Source: Plotosus lineatus (lineage: Eukaryota; Chordata; Actinopteri; Siluriformes; Plotosidae). From it: a stretch of 64,000 nt of DNA. The notes beneath the pieces are model-generated. The model worked only from the letters and a program-made list of their open reading frames with translations, was not told the DNA's origin and did not search any database. Below, one piece after another: positions 55,201-64,000 of the stretch. How positions within the stretch are numbered: position 1 is the first letter of the stretch; each line of letters opens with the position of its first letter. The stretch lies in assembly GCA_024760905.1 (NCBI GenBank), contig CM045732.1:60107996-60171995 (forward strand), given 5' to 3'. The translations under genes and the position numbers were made by a program.

Positions 55201-58200
55201 TATTTGGTTATATAACCACCGTCGTCTTATTATTATTATTCCTGTCGTAATAAAGTGTATGAAGTTATTTAGATTTTTAACATTTTTCATTCTGAAGCAT
55301 GTACATCAAGCATTTTTCACGCCTTCCAATTTGTAATTGTGTATTTTTATTTATTTATTTTTACAGAAACTTGGCAGAAACATCATCCAGTGGTCATTAA
55401 TGGCACAGCAGTGTGTGATGGTGGTGCACCGTCTTACCGAAGGCTTAATAAGCAACAGACTGCTTTGTTGGATCAGTGGTGCAACTCTGGACCTGAAGCT
55501 TCTGCACAGACTCAACGAGAAAAGAGGGAAGCTGAGGGACTGTTGGAAAGCAGAACTCTTTCTGAGATCCGAGGTGTGGCAGTGGAACAGAAGAGTCACA
55601 TAGAGAATGACAAAGAGAAGATACGTTTGGTGGACCTGAAGGATCCTAATCGAGAACCAGAGATGGATCGGAAGGCTCGCTTTGCATCGGAATGCGTCAG
55701 ACTCCCGACTGTTGCTGATGAGATCAACTTGAAGTCTGGGTTTGATGAGGAAACTCTGAGATTACAAGAGGTGGTGACAGAAAATCGAAGTGTGTCTCCA
55801 TTTATGCCAGCAGATGAGTTCTCGTGCCACTTGAATTCTTATCAGGCAACTCCTGCAAGCCAACCGAAGCATGCTAGCTCTGGTACCCACGACCTTCTTA
55901 AAAGTCTCCAAGAATCCCAAGCTTGCACAAACGGGAACGAGTCCTTTGACCCAATAGCAGATGGTGCTGAAGCTGAGGTACAGTTGACTTCTGGTCTGTA
56001 TAGCAGCGAGAATGTGTGTGGTGATGACTTGGGCACCAGAGAAACTGAGGCCCAGGTCCATAACGCCGATGTAAAGTATGATCTGAGTGCACTGCTGGCA
56101 GACAACCATGCACAGTCCTTTACTGATTACACGTGGCTTCAGCCCGCACCCTCTTTTTGGCATTTTCCAGTGGGACTTGGTCTGCCGGAGGTGGTCCAAT
56201 ATCCCTTACAGTTCTCTGACAGTGACAGTCATGGATTTCATGGAAGTAAAAATATTGAAGGTACTGCATTTAATTTCCTCCTAATCATTCATGTACCATA
56301 AAGATTTAATTTCATGCTTCACTTTTGATTAACAATATTAGTGATCCTTCGCTACGTCGCGCTTCAGTATCTCCCGGGTTTTTCAAAAATATTCATCGAA
56401 AAATAGGGAAAAGTTAAGGAAAATTCCACAAAACAAGGTTAATTATGCAAACAAAAAAAACAACCGAAAACCCCCCCAACAAAACTACTTCCATTTTTAT
56501 GTGAGGTGTGAATGTGTGTGTGTATTTATTTTATTTACATCTTATGTATTATTTTTGAATGTTTAATTATTATAACATTTATAGCAGTGAATATGTATTT
56601 ATTGATATTATATGTACAGTAAAACCTCCGCTGAATGCAGCCATAAGGCGGGGGGGGGGGGGGGGGGGCACGAACCAGTGTCTCTCCCCCTTATGCCGGT
56701 CCCAAGCCCGGATAAATGCAGAGGGTTGCGACAGGAAGGGCATCCGGCGTAAAACTTCTGCCACATTTAAAAAAATGCAAATGATCAATACAGAATTCAT
56801 ACCGGATCGGTCGAGGCCCGGGTTAACAACGACCGCCATCAGTGCTGTCAACCAACAGGGTGCAGATGGAAATTGGACTACTGTTGGTCGAAGACGTCGA
56901 AGAAGGAGAGGCGGGAGGCGTGTCCGTAGGCAGAAAGAGAAGAGGAAATGTGTGAGCCTAGGACTGAGAGTAGGGACTTTGAATGTTGGAACTATGCAAG
57001 GAAAAGATAGGGAGCTGGCTGACATGATGCAGAGGAGGAAGGTGGACATACTGTGTGTTCAGGAGACAAGGTGGAAAGGTAGAAAGGCTAGAAGCTTAGG
57101 AGCAGGGTTTAAACTGTTTTATCATGGTGTGGATGGGAAGAGAAATGGAGTAGGAGTCATATTGAAGGAGGGGTTTGTCAGGAATGTTCTAGACGTGAAA
57201 AGAGTGTCAGACAGAGTGATGAGTCTCAAGTTAGAAATTGAAGGCGTGATGGTCAGTGTTGTTAGTGCTTATGCCCCACAGGCAGGATGTAAGCTAGAAG
57301 AGAAGGAGAGATTCTGGAGTGATTTAGATGAAGTGATGCAGAATACCCCCAGAGGTGAAAGAGTGGTCATTGGAGCAGACTTCAATGGACATGTTGGTGC
57401 AGGCAACAGAGGGGACGAGGAAGTGATGGGCAGGTTTGGTATCCAGGACAGGAACACAGAAGGACAGATGTTGATCGATTTTGCAAAAAGGATGGAAATG
57501 GCTGTGGTGAATACTTTCTTCAAGAAGAAACAGAAGCATAGGGTGACTTATGAAAGCGGAGGTAAGAGCACACAGGTAGACTACATCTTGTGCAGGCGAT
57601 GTAATTTGAAGGAAGTCAGTGACTGCAAAGTAGTAGTTGGTGAGAGTGTTGCCAAACAGCATAGGATGGTGGTGTGCAGGATGACACTGATGGTGAGAAA
57701 AGTGAAAAAGGCAAAGGCAGAGCAGAAGACAAAGTGGTGGAAGCTGAAAAAGGAAGAGTGTCGTGTTGTCTTCAAGGAGGAGTTGAAACAGGCTTTGGGT
57801 AGTCAGGAAGTGCTTCCAGAGGACTGGACAACCACAGCCAATGTGATCAGGGAGACCGGTAGGAGAGTACTTGGTGTGTCCTCTGGAAGGAAAGTAGATA
57901 AGGAAACTTGGTGGTGGAATGAGGAAGTGCAGGAGTGTGTACAAAAGAAGAGGTTAGCCAAGAAGAAGTGGGACATTGACAGGACCGAAGAGAGTAAACA
58001 GGAGTACAGGGAGACACAGCGTAAGGCGAAGGTAGCAGTGTCAAAGGCCAAACAGAGGGCGTATGATGACTTGTATGATAGGTTGAACAGTAAGGAGGGA
58101 GAAAATGATCTATACAGGTTCATGGAAAGAGTACTTTGATCTATACATGGAAAGAGTACTTTGAAGAGCTGATGAATGAAGAAAATGAGAGAGAAAAAAA

Positions 58201-60517
58201 GAGTAGAAGGGGTGACCGTTGAGGAACAGGAAGTAGCAAAGATTAGTAAGGGAGAAGTGAGGAGGGCATTGAAGAGTGGAAAGGCAGTTGGCCCTGATGA
58301 CATACCAGTTGAGGTATGGAAGTGTCTAGGGGAGGTAGCAGTAGATTTTCTGACAAGAATATTCAACAAGGTCTTAGAAAGTGAGCAGATGCCAGAGGAA
58401 TGGAGGAGAAGTGTGCTTGTGCCCATTTTTAAGAACAAGGGAGACGTGCAGAGTTGTGGCAACTACAGAGGGATAAAGTTGATGAGACATACAATGAAGC
58501 TATGGGAAAGAATAGTGGAAGCAAGACTAAGGGCAGAGGTCAGCATTTGTGAACAACAGTTTGGTTCCATGCCAAGAAAGAGCACCACAGATGCAGTGTT
58601 TGCTTTAAGGATGTTAATAGAGAAGTACAGAGAAGGTCAGAGGGAGCTGCATTGTGCCTTTGTGGATCTGGAGAAAGCATATGACAGGGTGCCGAGAGAA
58701 GAACTGTGGTATTGTATGAGGAAGTCTGGAGTGACAGAGAAGTATGTTAGAGTGGTGCAGGACATGTATGAGAGATGTAAGACAGTGGTGAGGTGTGCTG
58801 TTGGTGTGACAGAAGAGTTCAAGGTGGAGGTGGGACTGCATCAAGGGTCAGCTCTCAGCCCCTTCTTGTTTGCTATGGTGATGGACAGGCTAACAGACGA
58901 GGTTAGACAAGAATCTCCATGGACTATGATGTTTGCAGATGACATCGTGATCTGTCGTGAGAGCAGAGACCAAGTGGAGGAAAATCTAGAGAGGTGGAGG
59001 TATGCTCTGGAAAGGAGGGGATTGAAGGTTAGTCTTAGTAAGACAGAATACATGTGTGTGAACGACAAGGACCCAAGAGGAACTTTGAGGTTACAGGGGG
59101 CAGAGATAAAGAAGGTGGAGGATTTTAAGTACTTAGGCTCAACAATCCAGAGCAATGGAGAGTGTGGAAAAGAGGTGAAGAAGCGCGTGCAGGCAGGTTG
59201 GAATGGATGGAGAAAAGTATCCGGTGTGATGTGTGATAGGAGAGTATCGGCAAGAATGAAGGGAAAAGTGTAGAAGACGGTGGTGAGGCCAGCAATGTTG
59301 TATGGTTTAGAGACAGTGGCCCTGGGGAAAAGACAGGAGTCAGAGTTGGAGGTAGCAGAGATGAAAATGTTGAGGTTCTCTTTGGGAGTAACGAGGATGG
59401 ATAGGATCAGAAATGAGTACATCAGAGGGACAGCACATGTTAGATGTTTTGGAGACAAAGTCAGAGAGGCTAGATTGAGATGGTTTGGACATGTACAGAG
59501 GAGGGATAGTGAGTATATTGGTCGTAGGATGCTGAGGTTGGAACTACCAGGCAAAAGGCCCAGAGGAAGACCAAAGAGAAGATTTATGGATGCGGTGAAG
59601 GCGGACATGAAGGTCGTTGGAGTAAGAGTAGAAGATGCAGAGGACAGGGAGAGATGGAGGCAGATCATTTGCTGTGGCGACCCCTGAAGGGAACAGCCGA
59701 AAGGAAAAGAAGAAGAAGAAGTAAAACCTCCGCTGAGGAACGCTTAAGCTCACGAACTTTTCGCCTCACGAACATTAAATTCGCGAGCATATAGTCTCTG
59801 CTGACAAACTAGTTTTCGGCGGACGAATCAAACCACGCGGTCGAACAGCGCCACGGTGGCGGCCACGAGAAGCTGACGCACGCTCATGGCGTCACAGTTC
59901 GTCACCCTCTTTCTTTGAATGCGGAAGTGGTTTGTGTTTGCTAGACATTTTGGACCATATTGAGTGTACTTTTGCTATTATGGGACCGAAAAAGACCCCA
60001 CCACAGGCGGAGATCATTGAAAAACACGAACGAGGTGTGCGTTTGTGTGACTCGGCGTCCCAGTACCAGTACGCCAAGTCTACCATTGCTACCCTCCTTA
60101 AGAACAAGGAAGCTATTAAGGGTGCGTGTGTGGCTAAGGGTGTTTACAAACAGTAGGTGTTTCCAAACTCTCCTTCCAAACAGTAAGTCCCTCCCTCCCT
60201 CCTCCTCCCACTCCATTCCATCAAGCCATCAACTACCATCACAAAGGTAAATAAAACGACTTTATTATACAGTACAGTTTATTTATTTAATTACAATACA
60301 ATAGCACATTTATTATACATAAAATAAGGTATATTTTTGTGTAGTTTTAAGGCTTATTTAGTAGAAAATTATGTTTTATGGGGACCTGGGAACGGATTAT
60401 TCTCATTTTAATGGTTTCTTATGGGAAATAAATGTTCGGAAGACGAACTTTTCGCCTTACACACACTTTCTGGGAACCAATTATGTTCGTGAGCGGAGGT
60501 ATCGCTGTGTGTGTGTG

Positions 60518-60569
<52 letters not shown>

Positions 60570-62732
60570 TAGTGGGGCCGGTGGTGTAGTGGTTAGGGTG
60601 CTGCGCTCATGATCGGGAGGTTGTGAGTTCGAATCTCACTGTGCCAAGACCCCTGGGCAAGGTCTCAACCACAAGTGTGCCTCTGTTCACCCAGCACCAG
60701 TAAAAATATACTGGGAAGGTAACCTGGGATGGACTAGTGTCCCATCTAAGGGGAGTTGAACTCCTGGTTGCTTCACGCTACAGAAACTGGGGATAAGCAC
60801 CGGCCTGATGAGTCACTAGGCTTGAGTGTAAAAACCCAACAGACTTTACCTTTACCTACCTATATGCACATAAACATCAGTCAGGGGGGGGTCGATCCTA
60901 CTTCATGGAATTCGGCGGGGTGTGGGGGTCTTGGTCCCAATTAACTGCGGAAAGTGAGGGATGTCTGTATAGCGTTGAATATGTATTTATTGATATTATA
61001 TACACGTACGTATACGTCAGTCAGGGGGGTTGATCCTTCTTCATGGAAATTTGGCGTTCGCCGAGGGTCTCGGTCTCCATTAACAGCGAAAAGTGAGTGT
61101 TCACTGTACTTGCATGCCAAATTCAGTTGTGTACTGGTTGTGTCATTAGGCCAGTATGGACCCCGACTTTAGATTGGCGTGCTTTGGCATCAGTAGCAGC
61201 ATTAAATGCAGGTTATGTATAAAACTAATGCAGACCAAGAATCTGAATTCTCAATTTACCAATGCATTTTTTTTTTCCCCAAGTGAACTGGAGGATGTGG
61301 GAGGATCTCGGTGAAGCACCCAGTCCTTGTGTATCGCCTCACACAGCCTGTGCAAATCCTGATTCTATGTTTGAATTCACCGTTATGTCCTACAACATTC
61401 TGGCCCAGGATCTGCTCGAAGCCAACTCCGAACTATATGCACACTGCTCAGCGGGCATTCTGGTGTGGGAGAACCGTTTCCAGAACATTCTCAGAGAACT
61501 ACAGTGCTGGGAAGCTGATGTAAGTTAAAGCTCAAGACTAATGTCTTTTTTTTTTTTTTAAATAGTTGCAGGCGACGGGTCATGATCGGTACTGTCGCCT
61601 CACAGTGTAAACGTTCAGCAAAGGGGTTTCTGTATGGAGGTTGCATGTTCTCTCCATGTGGGTTTCCTTTCACAGTCTACAGACATGCACACTGGGTCAC
61701 CAGAATACTCTAAACTACCCATAAGTGTAAATGTGTTGGCTCTTCAGTAGACTGGTTCAGGGTGTACCCCAACCTTTCACCTGAAGTCAACTGGGATTGG
61801 CTCCATCATACTATTGGATAATTGCTATAGTGAATGGATGGGTGGATTTATGCAGGAATAATTACTAAAGTATGCAAAGACAACACCACCATGTTTGGCC
61901 TCATATCAGACAATGATGAGACCCACTACAAAGAGGAGATTCATCACCTGATAACCTGATGTTCAACTAATAACCTCATTCTGAACATCAGCAAGACCAA
62001 GGAGGTCATAGTGGGCTATAGGAGGACCAGGAAGACGGAGCACATTCTTCTTTGTATTCATTGGGAGGTGGTGGGGCGTGTGGACAGTATTGGGTTCCTG
62101 AGCATCCACATTTCATCTGACCTGTCCTGGTAATGCTTCACACCTGGTGGAGAAGGCCCAACACCGGCTTTTTTTCCTCAGGAAGCTGAAATGTACTGGA
62201 CTCTCCTCTCAGCTGCTCAAGAACTTCTACAGCACTACAACAGAGTTTTCTGTCTCTGCATTGGTGTCCTATGGCAGATGAGGTTTTGTCCCCCCCCCCC
62301 CTAAATTTATTCCCTTCCACAATGGCTCAATGTATTTGTTGTATATCTGTGTTCAGATCTCATTCATAGGTACAGTGATTACATTTCTATTTGTATTTTA
62401 TATTTTTAAAGTTTAATGTGCAGAATTACTTGTGTTTATATTCTGTTCTTGACAGGGTTAATTGCACCTCACTATCTTTTGCACTTTTTTAATGCTGAGG
62501 GCTTCGTACAAAATTTTGTGTGAGCATAATGACAATAAAACTCTTTGATCTGGAATCTGAAGGATGAAAAAAAAACTTAAAATATGAAGTAGTCAGAAAC
62601 TTCTGTTTGATTTTAATTTTGTTTCCTTTATTCAATTCTTGCTCTGTATGTTACATGTTCAGATTGTTTGTCTTCAAGAAGTGCAAGAAAATCACTTCCA
62701 AGAGCAGCTGTATCCAGCCATGATTGAAATGG
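50933..62732 (+). CDS. angel1: Protein angel homolog 1 (EEP/CCR4-type nuclease fold), 3' part off right edge
   Basis: Four coding exons: 50933-50996, 55367-56260, 61284-61519 and 62663-62732, phases 1, 1, 0, 1. Later exons lie beyond 64,000. The N-terminus (MIASLIYYGLYPLTQLFIRL) matches the hydrophobic start MIAS of vertebrate ANGEL1, which may anchor it to the ER/Golgi face. Exon 2 (298 codons) is a long acidic, probably disordered region ending QYPLQFSDSDSHGFHGSKN. Exon 3 enters the endonuclease/exonuclease/phosphatase domain with FEFTVMSYNILAQDLLEAN. Exon 4 gives IVCLQEVQENHFQEQLYPAM, whose Glu is the metal-binding residue of the family. ANGEL1 is known as an eIF4E-binding, CCR4-related protein. 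Catalytic Asp and His motifs lie outside the window. Intron 2 (56261-61283) has taken in a nest of transposons. Head to head with lrrc74a. Confidence 0.9.
51250..51320 (-). repeat. Inverted-repeat arm with CCATCTTGG motif
   Basis: Read on the minus strand: TCACACCTCCAAGATGGCG ... CTAGTATTATAGGATATCTA. It matches 53205-53290 on the plus strand. Confidence 0.6.
51564..51847 (+). mobile_element. hAT-type MITE
   Basis: GGGTGTCTGAACTCTGATGC and GCATGAGTTTGACACCCCTG ends; 8-bp flanks CTCAAGAA / CTCAAGAG. Same family as 3916-4178. Confidence 0.72.
52197..52238 (+). repeat. (TA)n tract
   Basis: About 20 TA units. Confidence 0.93.
52272..52480 (+). mobile_element. SINE family 1, truncated
   Basis: Degraded head, common body (CTAACTGGGTTATCAAAGGC), ends after GTAGCTGCAAAGCCGTC. 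Confidence 0.7.
52882..53190 (-). mobile_element. Tigger-like MITE family 2, partial
   Basis: CAGGGATCGCTCACTTTCCG end with the subterminal GC block; breaks off in a poly-T at ~53190. Confidence 0.7.
53205..53290 (+). repeat. Inverted-repeat arm with AAGATGGCGGC (YY1-like) motif
   Basis: TCACACTTCCAAGATGGCGG and CTAGTATTATAGGATATCTA pair with the arm at 51250-51320. Confidence 0.6.
53885..54100 (+). mobile_element. hAT-type MITE, left half
   Basis: GGGGTGTCTAATCTTATCCG end and CATCTTGGTGAGACCACATT; lacks the right terminus. Confidence 0.6.
54246..54578 (+). mobile_element. SINE family 1, type B
   Basis: GGGCAGTGGTGGCCTGGTGT head, body and CCTAATTAGGACAAGTCGTT tail. Confidence 0.85.
54640..54850 (+). 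mobile_element. tRNA-derived SINE of a separate family
   Basis: The head GGGGATTTAGCTCAGTTGGT is a near-perfect A box and D arm. GCGTTCGAATCC is the B box. The acceptor stem does not pair, so it is not a working tRNA gene. The body (TTGGCGCTCAGCATCAAAGG, ATAGAACAACACAATAACTG) is unlike the other SINEs here. Confidence 0.65.
54897..55066 (-). mobile_element. hAT-type MITE, left half, inverted
   Basis: The reverse complement matches the left half of the copy at 27194 (CTTATCCACAAAGGGAATTG, CACTTCAACCAAGC). Opposite orientation to 53885-54100. Confidence 0.6.
55367..56260 (+). CDS. angel1: angel1 exon 2, acidic N-terminal region
   Basis: An 894-bp exon after acceptor tttttacag, donor gtactg. 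It encodes ETWQKHHPVVINGTAVCDGG at the start and YTWLQPAPSFWHFPVGLGLP near the end. It is hydrophilic and Glu/Ser rich, with no recognised fold, as in mammalian ANGEL1. A conserved Trp/Phe-Pro patch near the end could hold the eIF4E-contact region (inference). Confidence 0.88.
56339..56612 (+). mobile_element. Tigger-like MITE family 2, left part, split by nested insertions
   Basis: AGTGATCCTTCGCTACGTCG start to TATTTATTGATATTATATGT. The matching right part with TTAACTGCGGAAAGTGAGGG is at about 60865-60968. Confidence 0.65.
56616..60507 (+). mobile_element. Tigger/pogo element with RTE LINE inside
   Basis: Left end CAGTAAAACCTCCGCTGA, right end GAGCGGAGGTATCGCTG. Outside the LINE it is about 0.8 kb. 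At 59980-60155 it encodes a pogo-type helix-turn-helix start (MGPKKTPPQAEIIEKHERGV, AKSTIATLLKNKEAIKGA, VAKGVYKQ-stop). Confidence 0.75.
56635..59720 (+). mobile_element. RTE-clade LINE, near full length (3.1 kb)
   Basis: A 16-bp target-site duplication GTAAAACCTCCGCTGA (56619-56634 and 59721-59736) bounds it. The 5' end has a 19-G run and GGGTTGCGACAGGAAGGGCA. A first frame to 58139 encodes an APE-type endonuclease (RVGTLNVGTMQGKDRELADM, CVQETRWKG, VIGADFNGHVGAGN, STQVDYILCRR). The second (58176-59273) encodes RT (NGK-type [52 protein letters not shown]). The third part (59280-59687) encodes the C-terminal [14 protein letters not shown] block. Breaks: a duplicated 24-bp stretch with deletion at 58105-58160, and TAG at 59271. 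It ends in (AAG)n rather than poly-A, as in the RTE clade. Sense orientation in angel1 intron 2. Confidence 0.9.
60522..60568 (+). repeat. (GT)n-(TA)n-(CA)n tract
   Basis: Compound dinucleotide run between the Tigger right end and a SINE. Confidence 0.9.
60575..60850 (+). mobile_element. SINE family 3
   Basis: GGGCCGGTGGTGTAGTGGTT head, GAGTTCGAATCTC B box, tail AAAACCCAACAGACTTTACC. Confidence 0.87.
60969..61109 (+). mobile_element. Tigger-like MITE family 2, right-end fragment
   Basis: TATTTATTGATATTATATAC to AAAAGTGAGTGTTCACTGTA; another partial copy next to the split one. Confidence 0.6.
61284..61519 (+). CDS. angel1: angel1 exon 3, start of EEP domain
   Basis: A 236-bp exon, acceptor ttttttttcccaag-like, donor gtaagt. 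It encodes WRMWEDLGE, then FEFTVMSYNILAQDLLEANS and LVWENRFQNILRELQCWEAD. The SYNILAQ motif holds the Asn at the metal-binding site of the EEP fold. Confidence 0.92.
61850..62560 (+). mobile_element. L2/CR1-type LINE 3' fragment
   Basis: Broken frames give LNISKTKEVIVGYRRTRKT, RVDSIGFLSIHISSDLSW and LLKNFYSTTTEF-like peptides of the RT C-terminal part. The 3' end ATAATGACAATAAAACTCTT is typical of L2-type tails. In angel1 intron 3. Confidence 0.65.
62663..62732 (+). CDS. angel1: angel1 exon 4, catalytic Glu motif
   Basis: A 70-bp exon encoding IVCLQEVQENHFQEQLYPAM IEM plus one base. The acceptor is catgttcag and the donor gtaagag. The donor region is tandemly duplicated just downstream. Confidence 0.9.
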
Positions 62733-62800
62733 GTAAGAGGTTTTTTATTTTTATTTATTTTTGAAATGGGTAAGAGGTTTTTTATTTTTATTTGTTTTTA
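62726..62800 (+). repeat. Tandem duplication of the angel1 exon 4 splice donor
   Basis: GAAATGGGTAAGAGGTTTTT and the AT-rich stretch after it occur twice, 37 bp apart. Confidence 0.85.
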
Positions 62801-62915
62801 AAATGGTGTTACAGCCTGAAACTAAAATGGACTTTCATTAGATATCATGAGTTTACTCAAAATAATATTCACTACTAATATTCACTACGATATATTATAT
62901 ACACACACACACACA

Positions 62916-63087
62916 CAGTAGTACCTTGACTTACGAATTTAATCTGTTCCGGGGGCGAGCTCGTAAGCCAAAAAGTTTGTTAGATGAAACAATTATTCCT
63001 ATAAGAAATCACAGAAAACCAATTAATCTGTTCCAGCCCCCTCCCAAACTCCTATAACCTGCCACAAACTCGTATATTTGACCTAAT
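62916..63087 (+). mobile_element. Tigger-like MITE end fragment
   Basis: CAGTAGTACCTTGACTTACG and AATCTGTTCCGGGGGCGAGC resemble the ends of family 3 but differ in detail; the right end is not found. Confidence 0.5.
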
Positions 63088-63105
63088 ATATTAAGGATAA
63101 ACATG

Positions 63106-63456
63106 GGTGGCAGTGGTGGTCTAGTGGTATAGGGCGCTGGATCGCTGATCCAAAGGTTGGGGGTTCGAGTCCCACTCTCCACAAGGTTGTCACTGTCCCC
63201 ACCAGTGCAGCTAACTGGGTTATCAAAGGCGGGCCATGTCTGTCACTGTCTATGGTGAGAGGCATGTAAAAGAACCATTGCTGACTTTCGTAAAGAGTAG
63301 CTGCAAAGCCGTCGGCGTGTTTCTGTCCCTTGCTAAAAGGGTTGTGACAGGAAGGGCATCCGACGTAAAAAAACCTCTGCCAAATCAAACGTGCGAATCA
63401 GATGATTCGCTGTGGCGACTCCCGAGTAAAAGGGAAAAAAGCCGAAAGGAAGACAA
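63106..63456 (+). mobile_element. SINE family 1, type A, with 18-bp TSD
   Basis: Duplication ATATTAAGGATAARCATG at 63088-63105 and 63457-63474 (one mismatch). It is the cleanest type A copy, with both LINE-derived blocks. Confidence 0.93.
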
Positions 63457-63474
63457 ATATTAAGGATAAGCATG

Positions 63475-64000
63475 TAAAAACAATGAATATTTTATAATAT
63501 ATGTACATTAACAATAATAATAAAACAAGAATAAACAATAAGTCAAGTAAGCCTTCCTATCATCTAATGCGTTGAAGATGTCATGTGGGCCGGCAGGAGG
63601 TGGTGCGTAACGGAGGGTGAGGAGTTTTGTGTGTGCACGCTACGAATGATGGTGAGGAAAGGCTCATGGTGAGCTCCAAACAAGGCCGGTGTATCTTCCC
63701 AAGGGAGGTGTGGTGTGATTGGGGGGGGGAGGACACACGTATGACTCTGGGTAACATGCTTTTTTTGCCATACTGTACTAGAAATAAGTATAATTGCGCA
63801 TCTTTTACAATAGGTGGCAGTGGTGGTCTCACTGTGTTCCCTATGGTGGAGGCAAAAAACACCGAGCAAACGATATGAAGTGCAGTAAACACTATTTGTC
63901 GTGCGCAGGGTGCTGGTGGGGGGAATACCCCCCCCCCCTTCCTACTGAGGTTTTGCAGTCACATGACCCCAATACCTTCATGCGCCATCTTGGACGGCAA
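63475..64000. other. Right-edge intron sequence, no recognised gene
   Basis: AT-rich then G-rich sequence with a run of Gs and a C9 run. No frame matches an angel1 exon, so it is read as intron 4. Confidence 0.4.

Noticed and set aside
63564..63892. Overlapping ~100-codon frames on both strands near the right edge
   Set aside because: No similarity recognised, low-complexity G/C runs, and no splice context for angel1.

Overview
The window is nuclear DNA from a vertebrate, almost certainly a ray-finned fish. It holds split genes with clean GT-AG introns in consistent phases and very little coding density. The rest is dispersed repeats: RTE-type LINEs, tRNA-derived SINEs, Tigger/pogo, hAT and fold-back MITEs, and long (TA)n, (CA)n, (ATT)n and (GATA)n tracts. 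I cannot name the species.

Five protein-coding loci were rebuilt exon by exon, each checked for splice sites, phase and length. (1) rps6kl1, minus strand, ~14.4 kb to beyond the left edge: MIT domain, kinase N-lobe and a very long insert exon. A CpG-rich, CCAAT-bearing region at 18.5-18.7 kb may be its promoter. (2) and (3) Two tandem olfactomedin-4-like genes, minus strand, 21,479-24,932 and 30,922-34,322. Both have five exons, with signal peptide, CxC motif, coiled coil and C-terminal olfactomedin domain. A relic of a third copy (exon 1 and 5' flank) lies between them near 28.4 kb. (4) lrrc74a, minus strand, 37,658-48,879: 13 exons, leucine-rich repeats followed by EF-hands and a long basic tail. 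(5) angel1, plus strand, 50,933 to beyond the right edge: the first four coding exons, reaching the first catalytic motifs of an endonuclease/exonuclease/phosphatase-fold protein. lrrc74a and angel1 are head to head, as in human 14q24, where RPS6KL1 also lies on the same arm. This supports the orthology calls.

Between genes and inside introns the layout is transposon on transposon. A 3.1-kb RTE LINE (56,635-59,720) sits in a Tigger element (about 56,616-60,507), which itself splits a smaller Tigger-like MITE. A second RTE copy (9.8-11.4 kb) sits in another Tigger and is flanked by ~183-bp direct repeats. SINEs with clear target-site duplications sit inside hAT MITEs, and a hAT MITE sits inside a SINE. 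A 40-bp minisatellite with telomere-like CCCTAA units (17.1-18.0 kb) is split by a SINE.

I found no new enzymatic or defence system. The most interesting points are: the mosaic SINE that carries both the 5' and the 3' end of the resident RTE LINE; the long flanking duplication around one LINE copy; near-perfect fold-back elements around the olfm4-like genes; the enlarged rps6kl1 kinase insert; and a duplicated splice donor in angel1. The identifications rest on reading the sequence and memory of the families; no database search was run.
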